64,000 nt of DNA from Channallabes apus. Taxonomy: Eukaryota > Chordata > Actinopteri > Siluriformes > Clariidae. The translations under genes were made by a program, and so were the position numbers. The stretch is taken from assembly GCA_030522415.1 (NCBI GenBank), contig CM060107.1, positions 48,266,307 through 48,330,306 of the forward strand. Reading direction: 5' to 3'. The notes under the pieces are model-generated. The model was not told the DNA's origin. It searched no databases and saw only the letters and a list, made by a program, of their open reading frames with translations. This document shows positions 1-11,688 of the stretch, piece by piece (position 1 is the stretch's first letter; every line of letters starts with the position of its first letter).

Positions 1-1013
1 AACAGCTGACAACTCTCTTCACCAGCTTCAGAAACAATGTGAAACATGTCAGTGGTTGGGGTTGTATAACGCACCTATGAAATGAATACGATGAGATGAC
101 AGTAGAGGTTTTAAGCATTACAATCAGTTTATTTTCTCATTTAACTAAATCAAATTTCATCATAAAATAAAACGTGTCAAAAGTTCATCCAGTCATGGAT
201 GATGGCTAATGATCAATGAAACATATTTTAAACAAAAAGCATTGAGCAGCTGGACATCGAGACGTAGATCGTAAGTATGTAAGCAGGTCAAGAAGCTCCA
301 TAATTAGAGGTCATTCTATTAGTACTGATATAAAAACAAAATTCTTAAACAGGTCTACAGTATATTCCATCATTAATACGACTTTGATAACGTGCCATAA
401 TGTGTTTGCATACACCGCTGATTTATAAAGACTGCTCAGTGGCGGCGACTAGCGTCTTGAGCTGAAATAACACTAAGAGTGAGTTAAGGTGGGTCCAGAC
501 CAACGTTACGAACATGTGACTTACTTAAGATATGATTAGAGTACAAACATTTCGGGAATCGCGCCATAACGCTAAGAGAGAGGTTAAGGTACAACTTAAG
601 AACTACTTAGCAATAAGAAGCTTTCAGGAAACTGGGCCCTGGTCCATTTATACAGCGGTAATGACGAGGCTGCTACCACGCAGAGTTCTGAATAGGCAAA
701 GGCATGGCCATTTATACATGCGGTTGAAAGGCAATGCCGCCGTCAGTCAATTTTAACGTGCCGCACCTGGCGGTATGTTTATATAAAGGGTCCTGATACC
801 TCCGCATTTGTGCGATCATTAGGTAGCACCGGTATAAGGTATCAGGGCCAACGACAAAGAAAAGACAAGTCAAGTGAAGTCAAGCGCGCAGAAAGAAAGA
901 GACAAAGGTAAAGCCCCAGCCTCTGCCTGCCTAAGACGCCGGCGAGAGAGAGAGGAAGAGAGAGCGTCACGCAGCCGTGTAGTGTGCACTCTTGAGTTAA
1001 GTATAAAGTTTAC
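1..1013. other. No gene recognised; possible TATA-bearing promoter or LTR-like stretch
   Basis: No ORF here resembles a known protein. A TATA-type motif (TATATAAA, 780-787) lies between two 10-bp inverted arms (CCTGATACCT near 793 and AGGTATCAGG near 836), and the stretch before 1013 is purine rich. The sequence continues after the hAT insertion that follows. It could be the promoter half of an LTR, but no matching copy exists in this window to prove that. Confidence 0.3.
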
Positions 1014-1379
1014 ATTAAAACCAGAGGTGGAACGTAACAAATTACATTTACTCGCGTTACTGTAAATGAGTAGATTTTTTGTGTATTTCTACTTTTTAAC
1101 ATAGTTTTTAAAATTTGTAATTTTACTTTTACTTAAGTACGTTTTGTTTGAAGTATTCTAATTCGCTACATTTTAAATCATATTTGCTACTGAGTAAAAA
1201 ATAAATGAATGAAAATGCTAAAATAATGCAAATATTATGCTTTGTATAAATCTTCGTTGCGCTCACATGTGTGTATCATGTCCTGGTCGCGCGCCGCTCC
1301 AGACTCCACTCCAGGTTTTCTGACTGTCCCCACACCGGCAGCTACCTGACCTTCCACACGGTCGCTTCCGCCCTGAGAG

Positions 1380-1411
1380 TGACGTCATCCACTAGCGCGA
1401 CCATATATAAA
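1380..1411 (+). promoter_or_regulatory. CRE plus TATA box inside the hAT element
   Basis: A perfect palindromic cAMP-response element (TGACGTCA, 1380-1387) is followed 17 bp later by TATATAAA (1404-1411). The arrangement resembles a small core promoter, perhaps the remains of the transposase promoter or of captured host DNA. No transcript evidence is available. Confidence 0.35.
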
Positions 1412-1795
1412 CCGGAGAGAGATGCGGGAAAGAGGAAAGTGATTGTGATTTTGGCGTTTTGATATTTGGTTGTGTATTCCGGTTTTTACTTTTTGCCTCC
1501 CATTGACTTTGATTTTTGCTTTGTCCCTTTGGTTTGGTTGGTCTTTGTATATATTTGTAGATAATTTCACTGTATGTTTGTGCACTCACTAGTAGTAGGG
1601 GCGTCGCTGCCATTTATTTTGGGAAGAGGGAATTTATCCACTGTTTTTGGTTTAGGGAGGTAAGGTAAGGTACTTGTATTCTTTTTTTTGTGTTTTTTTA
1701 TTTTTTTTTGCAGGTAATCTACCTACTAAATATAAATACCATTTTGTTTATTATTTTGGCCTGGGTCCACCCTGAATCTGATCCACCTCCTCCTG

Positions 1796-1796
<1 letters not shown>

Positions 1797-1829
<33 letters not shown>
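1797..1829. repeat. (TG)n microsatellite
   Basis: Uninterrupted TG dinucleotides of about 33 bp inside the hAT element. Confidence 0.95.
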
Positions 1830-1831
<2 letters not shown>

Positions 1832-2285
1832 TTTTGTATATACAAACCTCATTGTTTCATCAGTTAATGATTGGATCTAGTTCTTTCTGCCATATACCAC
1901 CATTTCCATACAGTTTAAAATAGAACCCTGAACCATTCTTTTGCCATATTTAAGTGACCACTTTGATTTTCAAGCACAAGAAAGACAACAGCTTTATTAT
2001 GCAAAGGTGTTCCTTCAGTTAAAAACAACTAGTTTGAGATTTATATCTGCTCATCTTTTTTGAACTACGCTAGAATGCCTTATCCCACGCGGGGCTGTTA
2101 CAAAATTCATAGTAAAAAAGTAACTCGGTAACTTTTACTCTTAGTAAATTTTTTATGAGCTACTTTTTACTTTTACTTGAGTAGATAATGGTAACTTTAC
2201 TTGTACTTAAGTAAAATTTCACTGAAGTAACAGTACTTGTACTTGAGTACAAAATTTTATTACTCTTTCCACCTCTGATTAAAAC

Positions 2286-4428
2286 ACAACCCTTCTCTCT
2301 TCCATAAATCCTCGGTAAGGGCAAACGCCCCGAGAGGATATAGTTTTTGTTTCATTTTCCAGAGCCCCGTCCATTCTTATGTAGACGGTGGAGCTCTGTT
2401 TATTTTGTGTTATCAGTTTTCATTTGTTTCATTATAACTTTCCTAATTAATAATCCAACGCCATTTCCAAACAGTAAGGTCTTCCAGTGCGTATCATAAG
2501 CACTCTCACAGCCTCCTATTTCATCGATCCCCTCTAAAGCCCTGCGTCATGGCTCTTATCATTAAAAACATCTCGTGGTGTGGCTCGCCATACTGCGTCA
2601 CGTAACGTTTTACTATTTTTTTCTTTTCTTTTTTTCTTTTTACATTGAGTTTCTCTCTCACTTGAGAGAACTTACACTTATTTGTAAATACATCATTTTT
2701 TTTCAAGATCAAAAAGAGGATTTATTTTTCATTTGTACACATGCCGACAGTATGAGTTTATTGGAATGATTTAGGCAGAAACTCTTAAAGTGAATGAACA
2801 TTTAATAAGTAAAATAATACAAGCATAAAGAATAATTTCACTAATAGACTACAACACAATTATCTTGTACACTGTGGAATGTTTAAAACATGATCCCCAT
2901 ATATTGAACTATTGCATTTGTAAGATTCAAGATGTGTAAATATGTTTGGAAATTATACAATTATTTTTATTTTTTTATTTTTATAGTGGACAAATGGAAT
3001 ATGTCCAAATCTAACCCATGTCTGGGCACCACGTTTTTAATACATAAGTATGAAATAATTTTTTTGTTGGTTTGTTTGTTGGTTTGTTTCTCTGTATGAC
3101 TGCAGTAATGACTGCACACCACCAGATGTTGCTGCGGTCTGAGTTTCAAATGATCCAAGCCTCAATCAAGAAGAATGCATCAAGAAGGTTTTGAGTAGTT
3201 TCATCATTTGAACGTGCAAAAAATAAACATTCACACAATTCAAATTATTATGCATTTTAATGTATGGCAGAAAACTTTAGGTTTTAATCTGATCTCAACT
3301 GCAATAGCTTTAAAAACAATTGTTTGTTGCTAGTTAGTATTAGTAGTAGTACTATATTGCCTGTACAATTCATTAATTAATTATCAATCAATTCAATTAA
3401 AATCAATTAATTAAGCTATACAATTAATTGTAAAACCATTTACCAGCAAAATGTTTATTAACCACTAGCCGTGTAGTGATTTTCATTATGTAAGTGATAA
3501 AATTTGCTTGTGGTCAAATTTGCAGATGTTCCGCAACATTTAATATAATTATGAACCCATAAATGTCATTGTTTACTAAATAAAAACTGTAATTGTTGAC
3601 AAATTTCTGTGGTATAAGCAAATGAATACACACTCAATGCGCTAACTCTGTTAAAATTTACACATATACATTTATACAGTTAATGATTGCTCTATATTTG
3701 TCACCACAGAAAAATTCCCTCCTTAACAGTTATTGGTTGTTCTGCAGATTTCCTGTATACATAACTGTTTTGTGTTTTCCCTGATTTATAAGTTATGTGT
3801 TCCTGTTTTATTTAATTAATTATTATATATATTTTTTTACATGCATCAAATGGACTCACACTGTTCTACTGTTACTGGCACGTACTGTGAGCTCGGAGCT
3901 GAGGGAGGGGCAATATTACACATGCACCGGTGATGGGCGCGCACCTACTGGAAATCTTTGTTGCTCCTCAAATCACTCCGTAAGCACTAGGTAGACGTCC
4001 TCCCCTTCTGCAATGAAAACGAGGTGGGGAGCTTAGCTCAAAGTCCGGAAGGTCTTAAGCCTAGAGTCATGCTAAAAATGCAAAGAGCGGCAAGCGAGCA
4101 GGGGGATGTTCTCCAGGCCAGGTGAGTTAGGGAATCCTACATTCTTTGAATGTACCAAATACTCTGAATGTTGACGGTGCAAGGTTTGTGTGCAGAGTTG
4201 TCTGATTTACCTGAGAACTGACTCTTAGCCCACTGTCACATCGCTTCCCAAACCACCCAACACCCCCCACCCCCCAGCTTTGTGCTCATACCTGACAAAT
4301 GAAAGTAAACCACAGAAAGTGAACCACAGAAAAGTCCTGCAGTGATAAAAACCAACGATTTATCCAAGGATTGATGTCTTTTGCCCTTGCCAGCCACTGT
4401 AAAGAGCATGAAGTTCCACTCTTCTAGA
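2286..4428. other. AT-rich intergenic DNA, no gene
   Basis: The stretch is AT rich with short tandem patches such as GTTTGTTG near 3063-3090. All ORFs are short and low complexity. A GC-richer patch at about 3888-4130 faintly resembles the solo LTR at 41717-42244 (shared GTGATGGGCGCGCRCC-like text), so it may be an old relative of that LTR. I see nothing else. Confidence 0.35.
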
Positions 4429-4430
4429 TA

Positions 4431-5182
4431 CAGTAAAATCTTGGATTGCCAGTAACTTGGAGTGGTTTTCAAGACATGCAAAAATTTTTAACAAATTTTA
4501 CCTTGATAAATGAACGAGGTCTTGCAGTATGAGTAGTAAATTTTTTGTGTCCCAGGCTCAGTCTCAGCGTGCCTCATTCATATAGTCAACAGCTGTGTGC
4601 ACGTATATGATTTACAATAACATTGTTGACCATGTGTGTGTATGCTCGTAAAGCTTTTTTAAAACATTTGTGTCAAAGTGTAGTGACTGTTCTTTAGTAA
4701 CTGTACTGCAACAATGACAATGGCCCAGGTGAAGAAAAAAGTTAAAAAGACTGTAGCAGTGCGGGAGATGAATTTGTTTAATGACAATGTCACATTTGCG
4801 CAAAATCCTCAAAAGAAGGCAAAAGCAAGTGTCTTTAAAAAGGTTCCTTGTTAAAGTGACACAAAAGCTAGTAAGCCAACAGATTGTGATTCTGTTGATT
4901 TGTGTATGCGAAAGTTGTCCTACAACCCCCTCCTCCTTCTCTCCTCTCTCTAGTATCCCTCACACCAGCTACGATTCTTTTCAAAGGTAAATGGCAGATT
5001 AATTCATTTTATTTTTACTTAGAATTTTGTATGAATCATTTTTATATGAAATTTTTTGGGTTGTGGAATGAATCACTGGGGTTCCATTATTTCTTATGGT
5101 CAAATTTGCTTTGATATATGAGGGCTTTGGATTACAAGCATGTTTGTGGAACAAATTATGCTTGCAATCCAAGCTTTAACTG
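4431..5182. mobile_element. Tigger/mariner-like DNA element, 752 bp
   Basis: The left end starts CAGTAAAATCTTGGATTG and the right end is CAATCCAAGCTTTAACTG, its imperfect inverted complement. TA dinucleotides sit on both sides (4429-4430 and 5183-5184), as for Tc1/mariner/pogo insertions. Its ends match the element at 37982-38570. A short Lys-rich reading frame near 4714-4850 may be a transposase relic; no DDE domain is visible. Confidence 0.7.
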
Positions 5183-5534
5183 TAATATTTGAGCTCTTGT
5201 ATTGCCCACTTAATGGCAAGGGCTTCCCTCTCTACAGCAATATGTATTTTTGCTCAGTTTTTAAGAGCAAAAATACATGTACATGTACAGGACCGCCATC
5301 AAACTTCTGTGACAGGACCACTCTGAGCCCAATCTTGGAGGAATCTATGTTGACCAGTAATGGACTCAGGGTTCCTGAGGACAGGGAATCTGGTTAGGTC
5401 TTTAGCTGTTGAAAGGTCTTTTCTTCTCTATACGTCCAGCACACCTTTTCCATAATTCCCTTTTTCAAGAGGCCTGAGAGGGGTCCTGCCATAGAGGAGA
5501 AACAGGGAATAAAATGTTGGTAAAAGTTAGCTAA
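5183..5534. other. No gene recognised
   Basis: Single-copy-looking sequence between the Tigger-like element and the solo LTR. The ORF at 5140-5397 has no recognisable motif. Confidence 0.3.
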
Positions 5535-6084
5535 TGTCACACCTGAGCGACCTCAGCCGTGGGGAATCAGATCTGGCTCAGGAGGATTACTGAGCCACCG
5601 CTTTGTCTCCCCCTTGTGTGTCTACATGTGTAATTGTTCCCCGTTAATTTCATCTAGCACCAAATTAAGTTCACCCGTGTCTACCCCGTGTGTCTCACTA
5701 TTTATTCCAGTTAAACCCATACCACTCCGTCTATTCACTGTTGTGCATCTACATGTTTGTGTCGTTAACATTTCTGTGTTTATCTACATTCTCCCCCAGG
5801 ACTGAACGGAGTCTGCAGGAACGGGCACTTTGTGCTTAAGCGGAAGACCACCAACAAGGTCAAAGTCGAGGCTGAGAGTGTCTCAGCCCTCTGTATTCGC
5901 CGCGCTGGTCAATGTTTATTTTCTTTGAGTTCCCTTCTTGTCTGATTCAGCTGGCCCACCTGCAGACCCAGCCTGGGGAGTCAACGGACATTATTGATTC
6001 TTTTTTTTGGACATTTGTTGCTAATAAACTCCTTTGGTGTTTAACCCTGCATCTGCGTTCGCCTCCACTTTAACAAACATGACA
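5535..6084 (+). mobile_element. Solo LTR of a Ty3/gypsy element
   Basis: The 550-bp unit begins TGTCACACCTG and ends AACATGACA, and is flanked by a perfect 5-bp target duplication GCTAA (5530-5534 and 6085-6089). It holds an AATAAA polyadenylation signal near 6022. Its first 100 bp match, in the opposite orientation, the LTR end at 21019-21129, and its right half matches 17272-17515, so it belongs to the same family as the gypsy copy at 17.3-23.2 kb. No internal region remains, consistent with LTR-LTR recombination. Confidence 0.85.
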
Positions 6085-6085
6085 G

Positions 6086-6345
6086 CTAAGCCCAGAAACA
6101 CACAAACCTGTTTTTTTTGTAGTGGGTTGTGCGTAGGATCAGACAGCTTCCACTATATTTTCCTGGAGTTTGAGTAGCCCCCCATCTCATTTTGTACCCA
6201 AGGTACTGTTCTTGGGTCAGCCCCAACTGACAATTTTTGGGATTCGCTGTAAGTCTGGCTTTCCAAATCTCACTTAATACATTTCCTTGGTAAAATAGAT
6301 GATCCTCCAAGCTGCTTGAGTGGACAACAACATTGCGGCAGCATA
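6086..6345 (-). pseudogene. Reverse-transcriptase fragment of a Gmr1-like gypsy element (downstream half)
   Basis: The minus-strand frame contains a stretch around LTANPKNCQLGLTQ and QYLGY, typical of gypsy RT just after the catalytic YxDD region, preceded by a VVVHSS-like piece. The catalytic aspartates are not intact and there is no proper start. It lies on the same strand as the RT remnant at 12400-13190, and the gypsy insertion at 6529-12381 sits between them, so the two are best read as parts of one older element split by a later insertion. Some extra sequence with a polyadenylation-like signal (6340-6528) also intervenes. Confidence 0.6.
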
Positions 6346-6528
6346 CAGGTGGTGATGGTGTAAGACGATGTAAGACGATCAGCCACTAGAATGTAGCTGT
6401 TGTAGGAATTACTAAGAGTCTCATGTTTCATTTCCAGAATTTAACGACTTTTATTATCAGACAGCAAAAGCTGCAGTCAGTCTGCCGAGTGAACTGAGTT
6501 TCTAATCTGTCCTCCACGTTATATATAG

Positions 6529-7225
6529 TGTAACATGTTCCATGTTACCAGAGTAATTTCTTTGTTTTTAAAGAAACAAGCACCAAGCTGATTCTGGGTT
6601 ATCTTTGTTTAATTGATCTTTTGTGCTCAAATTATACCTATACCATTCTATTAAACTAACAGAAACTTCAAACACTTAAAGCCATTGGCTTCAGAAACAG
6701 AAAAGGAGAAAATAAAGAACAGTTCAGAGTTTTTGATTTGGTAAAAAAATATATATATTACTTCCCCAAATGTTGCAGGTTCAGTCCATTGCTTGGAAAA
6801 ACATTGAGTACGCTGAAAAACAAGTCCTTTTGGAGCAACAATCCAACTTCAGCTTTCCACCTTTTCTGGTCAGCATACAAAGTCCTTTTGTGCATAAATT
6901 GGTAGCTGTTATGAACACCTCTCCTTTACTTTAGAGCAGTGAAAAAAACAACCCCATACATATTCAGATATTAAGGAGTCCTTATGTTTGAGCTAAAATA
7001 AAAAAGTTTCTCAATCAGGACTCTCAGATTTTTTGGAAGCTCAAGGTAAAACAACCGCATGTTCCCTCTACCAAAGAAAATCTCTCTTCTTCTCTGTACC
7101 AGCTACCTCTATATCCTGTATGAAACCTCTCGAGCTCCCTCTAGTGCCCTGTAGCATTACTACAACCACTCTAGTCATACAGAAATATAGGACAATTAAC
7201 TACAAGTAACGCTGGACAAGGTACA
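6529..7225 (-). repeat. 3' LTR of the gypsy element
   Basis: The plus-strand text starts TGTAACATGTTCC and ends CAAGGTACA. It is about 95% or more identical by eye to 11689-12381. An internal AATAAAGAAC may serve as polyadenylation signal only in the opposite sense, so processing signals on the coding strand are uncertain. Confidence 0.9.
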
Positions 7226-7240
7226 CCCCCTCCCCTTTGT
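7226..7240 (-). other. Polypurine tract
   Basis: On the minus strand this reads AAAGGGGAGGGGG directly before the 3' LTR, the expected plus-strand primer of an LTR retroelement. Confidence 0.75.
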
Positions 7241-7315
7241 GGAAAATTTGTCACTTACTGTGGCAAATTTTAAGATTTTGTACATGATAAGTGTCTATTA
7301 AAGTAGGATCAGAGT

Positions 7316-8259
7316 TTAGAGCAATTTGATAATTAACCCAATTTTTTTTATAACCTTGCCTGGGCCTTTCCACCTAGGGGATAGTTTAGCCATATACCCA
7401 TCATCAGCTCTGGATAAGGTGTGAGATCGCACCCAAACTATGTCCCCAACCGAGAACTCGATCTTCTTTCTCCGTTGATCATAGTACTTTTTTTGTCTGG
7501 CTTGTGATCTCTCTACATTGGCCCTTACCAGGTCAAACAATTGATACTGCCAGTCTATAGCATTATAGCTAGGTTGGTTGGGGTCAGGAGGATTATGCAG
7601 TGCTCGCTCCAATGGCCCTATGAGCTTACGACCCAGTGCAATTTCTGCAGGTGAGCATCCTGTGCTCTCATGCCATGCGGAATTTAGTCCAAAATGAAAA
7701 TCACAAATCCATTGGTCCCATGAACAATGATTCTCCTGCACGTAGGAGGCAATCATATTCTTGAGATTACGGTTGACTCGTTTAGGTAGGTTGGTTTGTG
7801 GATGATATCCGGTGGTTAGTTTCTGGATTACATTCCATTGCTTGCAGACAAGTTTGAGAAGGTTGGAAGTGAGTTCCTCTGTCTGAAACCAAGAAAGCAG
7901 GAGTACCCCATCGTGTGAAGATCTCCTCTACTACTGTAGGATCTTTGCAATTGATGGAGCTTTCGCAGAGCGAAGTGAAAATCCACCCATTTGGAGAAAT
8001 AGTCCACAACGACCATCAGATACTCATGCTGTTTGGTGCTGTGAGGAAAAGGTCCTATCAGGTCAACTCCCAGCATATATCCGGGCTCAACAATGGTAGT
8101 GTTCTGCAAAAGACCAGCAGGTTTAGATGTGGTAGGTTTATGTTGCTGACATGCCAAACACTCTTTCCAATATCTCCATACATCCTTCCTTATCTCAGGC
8201 CAGAAAGAGAAATCCAACAATCTCATTAAAGTTTTAAAACTTCCAAGGTGACCACTCAA
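7316..8259 (-). pseudogene. Gypsy integrase, frameshifted
   Basis: The minus strand first encodes the zinc-finger end and catalytic core (CLACQQHK, then a GVDLIGPF and VVVDYFSKW segment, 8259 to about 7930). The frame then shifts to one with VSDRGTHF (8009-7782), and shifts again to a C-terminal part with LSPRWKGPGKV (7756-7316). These are the HHCC finger, the first two catalytic Asp regions and the C-terminal GPY/F-like region in correct order. At least two frame breaks make it non-functional. No chromodomain is seen, unlike the element at 32-37 kb. Confidence 0.85.
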
Positions 8260-8277
8260 TGGATTGTCGTGTGCATA

Positions 8278-8925
8278 TCATAAAAACGAGTCTTTAAAAA
8301 TAGCAGGAACAACAACTTGCAGCTTCTGACCTTTCTTACCGTCAGGAACACTTCTGAACAACACATCATTTTCCTCAATAAAATGTGTTCTCAAGGGATC
8401 ATCTTTGTTTTGTTGTTTGCTCTTCACTACCAGTTCCTGGATTTCAGCATCAGCTTTCTGAGCTAGTGCAAGCTGAGACAAATCCACTGGAAGATCATTG
8501 GTGATGGTGCGTGAGTGAATCGCTGTGGTTACCATAATTAGGTTTCTCTCTAATTGGTGTTTTCTTGACAGGGCATCTGGTACAATATTACATTGGCCTT
8601 TCCTGTAACGAACAACAAAATTAAACCCTTGCAATCGAATTGTCCATCTCTCCAATCTTGAGGAAGGTTTTGGATGATTAAAAGCTCATGTAAGTGCTGC
8701 ATGGTCAGTTAAAACTTCAAAACATCTACCTTCCATACAGTGCCTCAATCTTTCCACAGCCCATACCACAGCTAAACACCCCTTTTCTGAAGCTGAACAA
8801 GCTAGTTCAGCTCCTTTCAACAGACGGGATGCATAGGCTATGACACATTCTTGACCATCAAACTCTTGGGTCAATACCGCTCCTAAACCGGTGTCACTTG
8901 CATCTGTTTGAACTTTAAAAGCCAA
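8278..8925 (-). pseudogene. Gypsy RNase H and tether, interrupted
   Basis: The segment 8925-8686 begins with [16 protein letters not shown], the RNase H catalytic Asp motif, and ends LTDHAALT. A break follows, then 8655-8278 resumes with the LQGFNFVVRYRKG and DALSR motifs that close the RNase H domain. Separation from the RT frame upstream shows further frame damage near 8930-8967. Confidence 0.85.
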
Positions 8926-8967
8926 TGTGAAATCTGGTACTGCTAAAATTGGAGCTTTGGTAAGATC

Positions 8968-9840
8968 TTATTTGATGTCCTCAAATGCTCTCTGACAGTC
9001 CTCTGTCCAGTTCCATTTTGTGCCTTTTCTTTTCAATGCATGTAATGGGGCGGCTTTGGAAGAGAAATCTTTAATGAACCTATGATACCACCCAGCCATT
9101 CCAAGAAATCTCTGGACTTCTTTAACTGAAGTTGGAACAGGGAAATTTTCCACAGCATTTACCTTTTCAGGGTCAGTTTTAACGCCTTCAGCAGATACGA
9201 TGTGTCCTAGGAATGTCAAAGAGGATTGGATGAAGTTGCACTTTTTTAAGTTAAGAGAGAGTCCAGCATCATGCAAACAGGTGAAGACTTCTCGCAAATG
9301 ACTCAAATGAGTGGAAATGTTTGGTGAATAAACCACAATATCGTCAATGTACACCATGCAAAACTGATTTTTATGCTTCCTCAGAACATGTTCCATCAGA
9401 CGCTGGAAAGATGCTGCAGCATTTCTGAGCCCAAAGGTTAGACATAAAAATTCATATAGCCCTGATGAGGTGACAAATGCAGTTTTTTCAACACTTGCTG
9501 AGTCCATCTCCAGTTGCCAGTAGCCAGATTTTAGATCTAGTGTGCTAAAAACTTTGACTCTCTGTATGGCTTCTAAAATGTCCACAATTTGAGGCATGGG
9601 GTAAGCATCTAAATGCGTTTTGGCATTCAGGCCTCGATAGTCAATACACATTCTAGAACCACTGTCTTTCTTCTCAACTACAACAACAGGTGATGCCCAT
9701 GGGGAAATGGATGGACGAATGATCTGCTTTTCCAACAACTCCTTGACTTGTCCTTCTATAAACTCATTCTTAGTAGTTGACACACGATATGGCTTTTTCC
9801 TTACTGGATGTTCATCCGTAGTGATGATCTTGTGTTTCAC
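8968..9840 (-). pseudogene. Gypsy reverse transcriptase
   Basis: This is a 290-residue open stretch with the RT core in order: [30 protein letters not shown], the catalytic VYIDDIVVYSP around residues 165-175, then the FLGHIVS connection region and a FLGMAGWYHRFI segment. The catalytic Asp pair is present. It is cut off from protease upstream and RNase H downstream by stops or frameshifts, so it is a long remnant rather than an active pol. Confidence 0.9.
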
Positions 9841-9914
9841 CAGTGAGGTGCGGCCTATATTCTGAGTGCACCTTGGGCCACTCTAACATTAGACCTTCCA
9901 GCTGTGCTTTTACG

Positions 9915-10346
9915 TCAGGAGAGAGGTCTCAGCGTTTTGAGCCACCTGTTGAATAAGCTTAGATTTTCGTCTAGAGGTAGTGCAAGAAAAAAGTGATTAC
10001 TGGGTTGTGCTATGTGGAAGTTAAAAGGAATGAGTTGGGCGGTGTCTGCATCTGGCAAATAGAATTGGGTAGAATCAAAATCTATTACCATTCGTGACAA
10101 TTTTAGAAAATCTAGTCCCAATATAACCGGTACTGCCAGGTCGACATCTTTGAGTATGTAGAACTGTACATCAAATGTCTTTCCTTGAACCTCACAGCTC
10201 TCCCTTACTTGACCAACAGCTTTTTGTTGATGTCCATTGGCCAGCATGAAAGTCTGTGTACTGGGAGGCAAACATTTAGCCTGAGAGCTCAACATCTTCC
10301 ATACTTTTTCTTGTATCAAAGAGTAAGTGCTGCCGGTGTCAATCAC
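9915..10346 (-). pseudogene. Gypsy aspartic protease
   Basis: The frame opens with the protease active site IDTGSTYSL and continues with VILGLDFLKL, the conserved ILG-D motif near the end of retropepsins. The frame is open for about eight codons before the listed start and then meets a stop codon between gag and protease, so the gag-pol link is broken. A stop also separates it from RT. Confidence 0.85.
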
Positions 10347-10504
10347 TGCGTTGATAAATTTATGGTTAATGATAATGAATGTTTAAAGTGAACTGAAATT
10401 ATTTAATCGGTCTACATCATGAGGTGAGTTTTCGGGTCAGATTTTTCAGGGATTACTCTTTTCTTCTGATTTTCACCACGTGTCCAGTACTTCTTGCTCT
10501 CCAC

Positions 10505-11578
10505 TCAATCTTTCTCCACTTGTGTCCCCAAACGAACAATGTCATCCACAGTTTTAGCTGTGCCTCTGAGAAGTGATGCTAAGCGTGGGTTGCAGTTCCT
10601 AAGAATGGCCTTCACCATCTCGCCTTCAGTCATCCCAGGTTTGCTTCGGAGGCAAATGGCTCTATAATTAAAAGCAAAGTCTCTTACACTTTCATGTGGG
10701 CCTTGTTTGCAACTTACCAATTTCTGGGCAATGACTTCTTGGTCGTCTTCACTTAGGAAAGAGAATAAAAACTTTTGCTTGAAAGTTTTCCAGTCGGTAA
10801 TGTTAGCTCTCTCCGCTCTCCACCAGTCCTTGCCTGTTCCTTTTAAAACAACTGAGAGTGAAGCCAAGAGTTCTTCATTAGTTAAAGGATGAAAATCAAG
10901 GTATTCTCCCACTCTCTCTGTGAAGGTAACAGCATCTTCAGGATCAGAGTTATCAAAGATAGGAAACTCTAACTTTACTGGAGGATTGTATTGAGGTACA
11001 GAGAATGGAGATAGTGCACTAGACTGGGCTTGGTGACTGTTTGTAGCTTGTCTTACCGGAGTTTGATAGATAACCGGCTTGCTGGTCGACTTATCAATGA
11101 CTGGTGTAGAGACAGTTGGTTGAAAAGCTCTCATCCGCTCCTCAATTTGCTTATCTCTGCGCTTTAAACAATCAATGACGGTTTTCCCCATGTCATCCAT
11201 CTTGCTTTGAGTCCACTCCTTTAATCTATCTGTTTCTCTCTCCAACGTATAAAAGACTTTTTCTTCAAGAGACTTTAGCATTAACGTGATTTGCGTCTCA
11301 TTAACTAGCTCACTTACTTGATGTTCAAGGTTGGCTAGATGCTCTTCAATGCTGGTGAGACGTGACTGGTTGCCATCAACTCCATACATGTGGTGACTAT
11401 CGTCCTTAAAAACAAGAGGTGGTGGAGGCGGTAGGTCCTCGGTAACAGTAGTTTCTTCTTTTCCATCATCTGAATCGATGTAAAGTTCATTAAAGGTGTC
11501 AATAATTTCGTGAACAGGATCTAGTTCTCTGAGTGAAAGCTTCAGAAGAAAAATCCTGATCAGGTGCTCTCTCATCAC
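10505..11578 (-). pseudogene. Gypsy gag polyprotein (357 residues)
   Basis: The N-terminal third is acidic with a coiled-coil-like stretch. The C-terminal half is a retrotransposon gag domain: KLEFPIFDNSDPEDAVTF, then WWRAERANITDW and a KQGPHESVRDFAF segment typical of gag capsid C-terminal domains. No CCHC knuckle is visible before its stop at 10505. The reading frame is the longest intact ORF of this element. Function would be particle assembly and RNA packaging. Confidence 0.8.
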
Positions 11579-11668
11579 CCTCCTTTTTTATGAGTTTTTA
11601 ACAAAGGCTAGGTATAACCATCAAAGATTCACTCAGAATACTTTTTCAGCTCTGTTAATTTGGTGCTT

Positions 11669-11686
11669 GTCCCTGTTCAGGCGCCA
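11669..11686 (-). other. Primer-binding site, tRNA-Lys type
   Basis: Read on the minus strand, TGGCGCCTGAACAGGGAC lies two bases inside the 5' LTR. It differs by one base from the standard 18-nt complement of the tRNA-Lys3 3' end. Confidence 0.85.
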
Positions 11687-11688
11687 TC

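Larger units (their letters stand above)
1022..2277. mobile_element. hAT-type DNA transposon, non-autonomous
   Basis: The ends are CAGAGGTGG and CCACCTCTG as inverted termini. The element is flanked by a perfect 8-bp direct repeat, ATTAAAAC (1014-1021 and 2278-2285), the target-duplication length of hAT elements. The terminal 100-180 bp on each side carry the ACTTTTACTTAAGTA-like subterminal repeats seen in many fish non-autonomous hATs. The interior has a TG microsatellite and a promoter-like segment but no transposase ORF, so it depends on a transposase made elsewhere. Confidence 0.88.

Noticed and set aside
532..756. 74-codon ORF
   Set aside because: Arg-rich random composition, no motif, no splice or start context.
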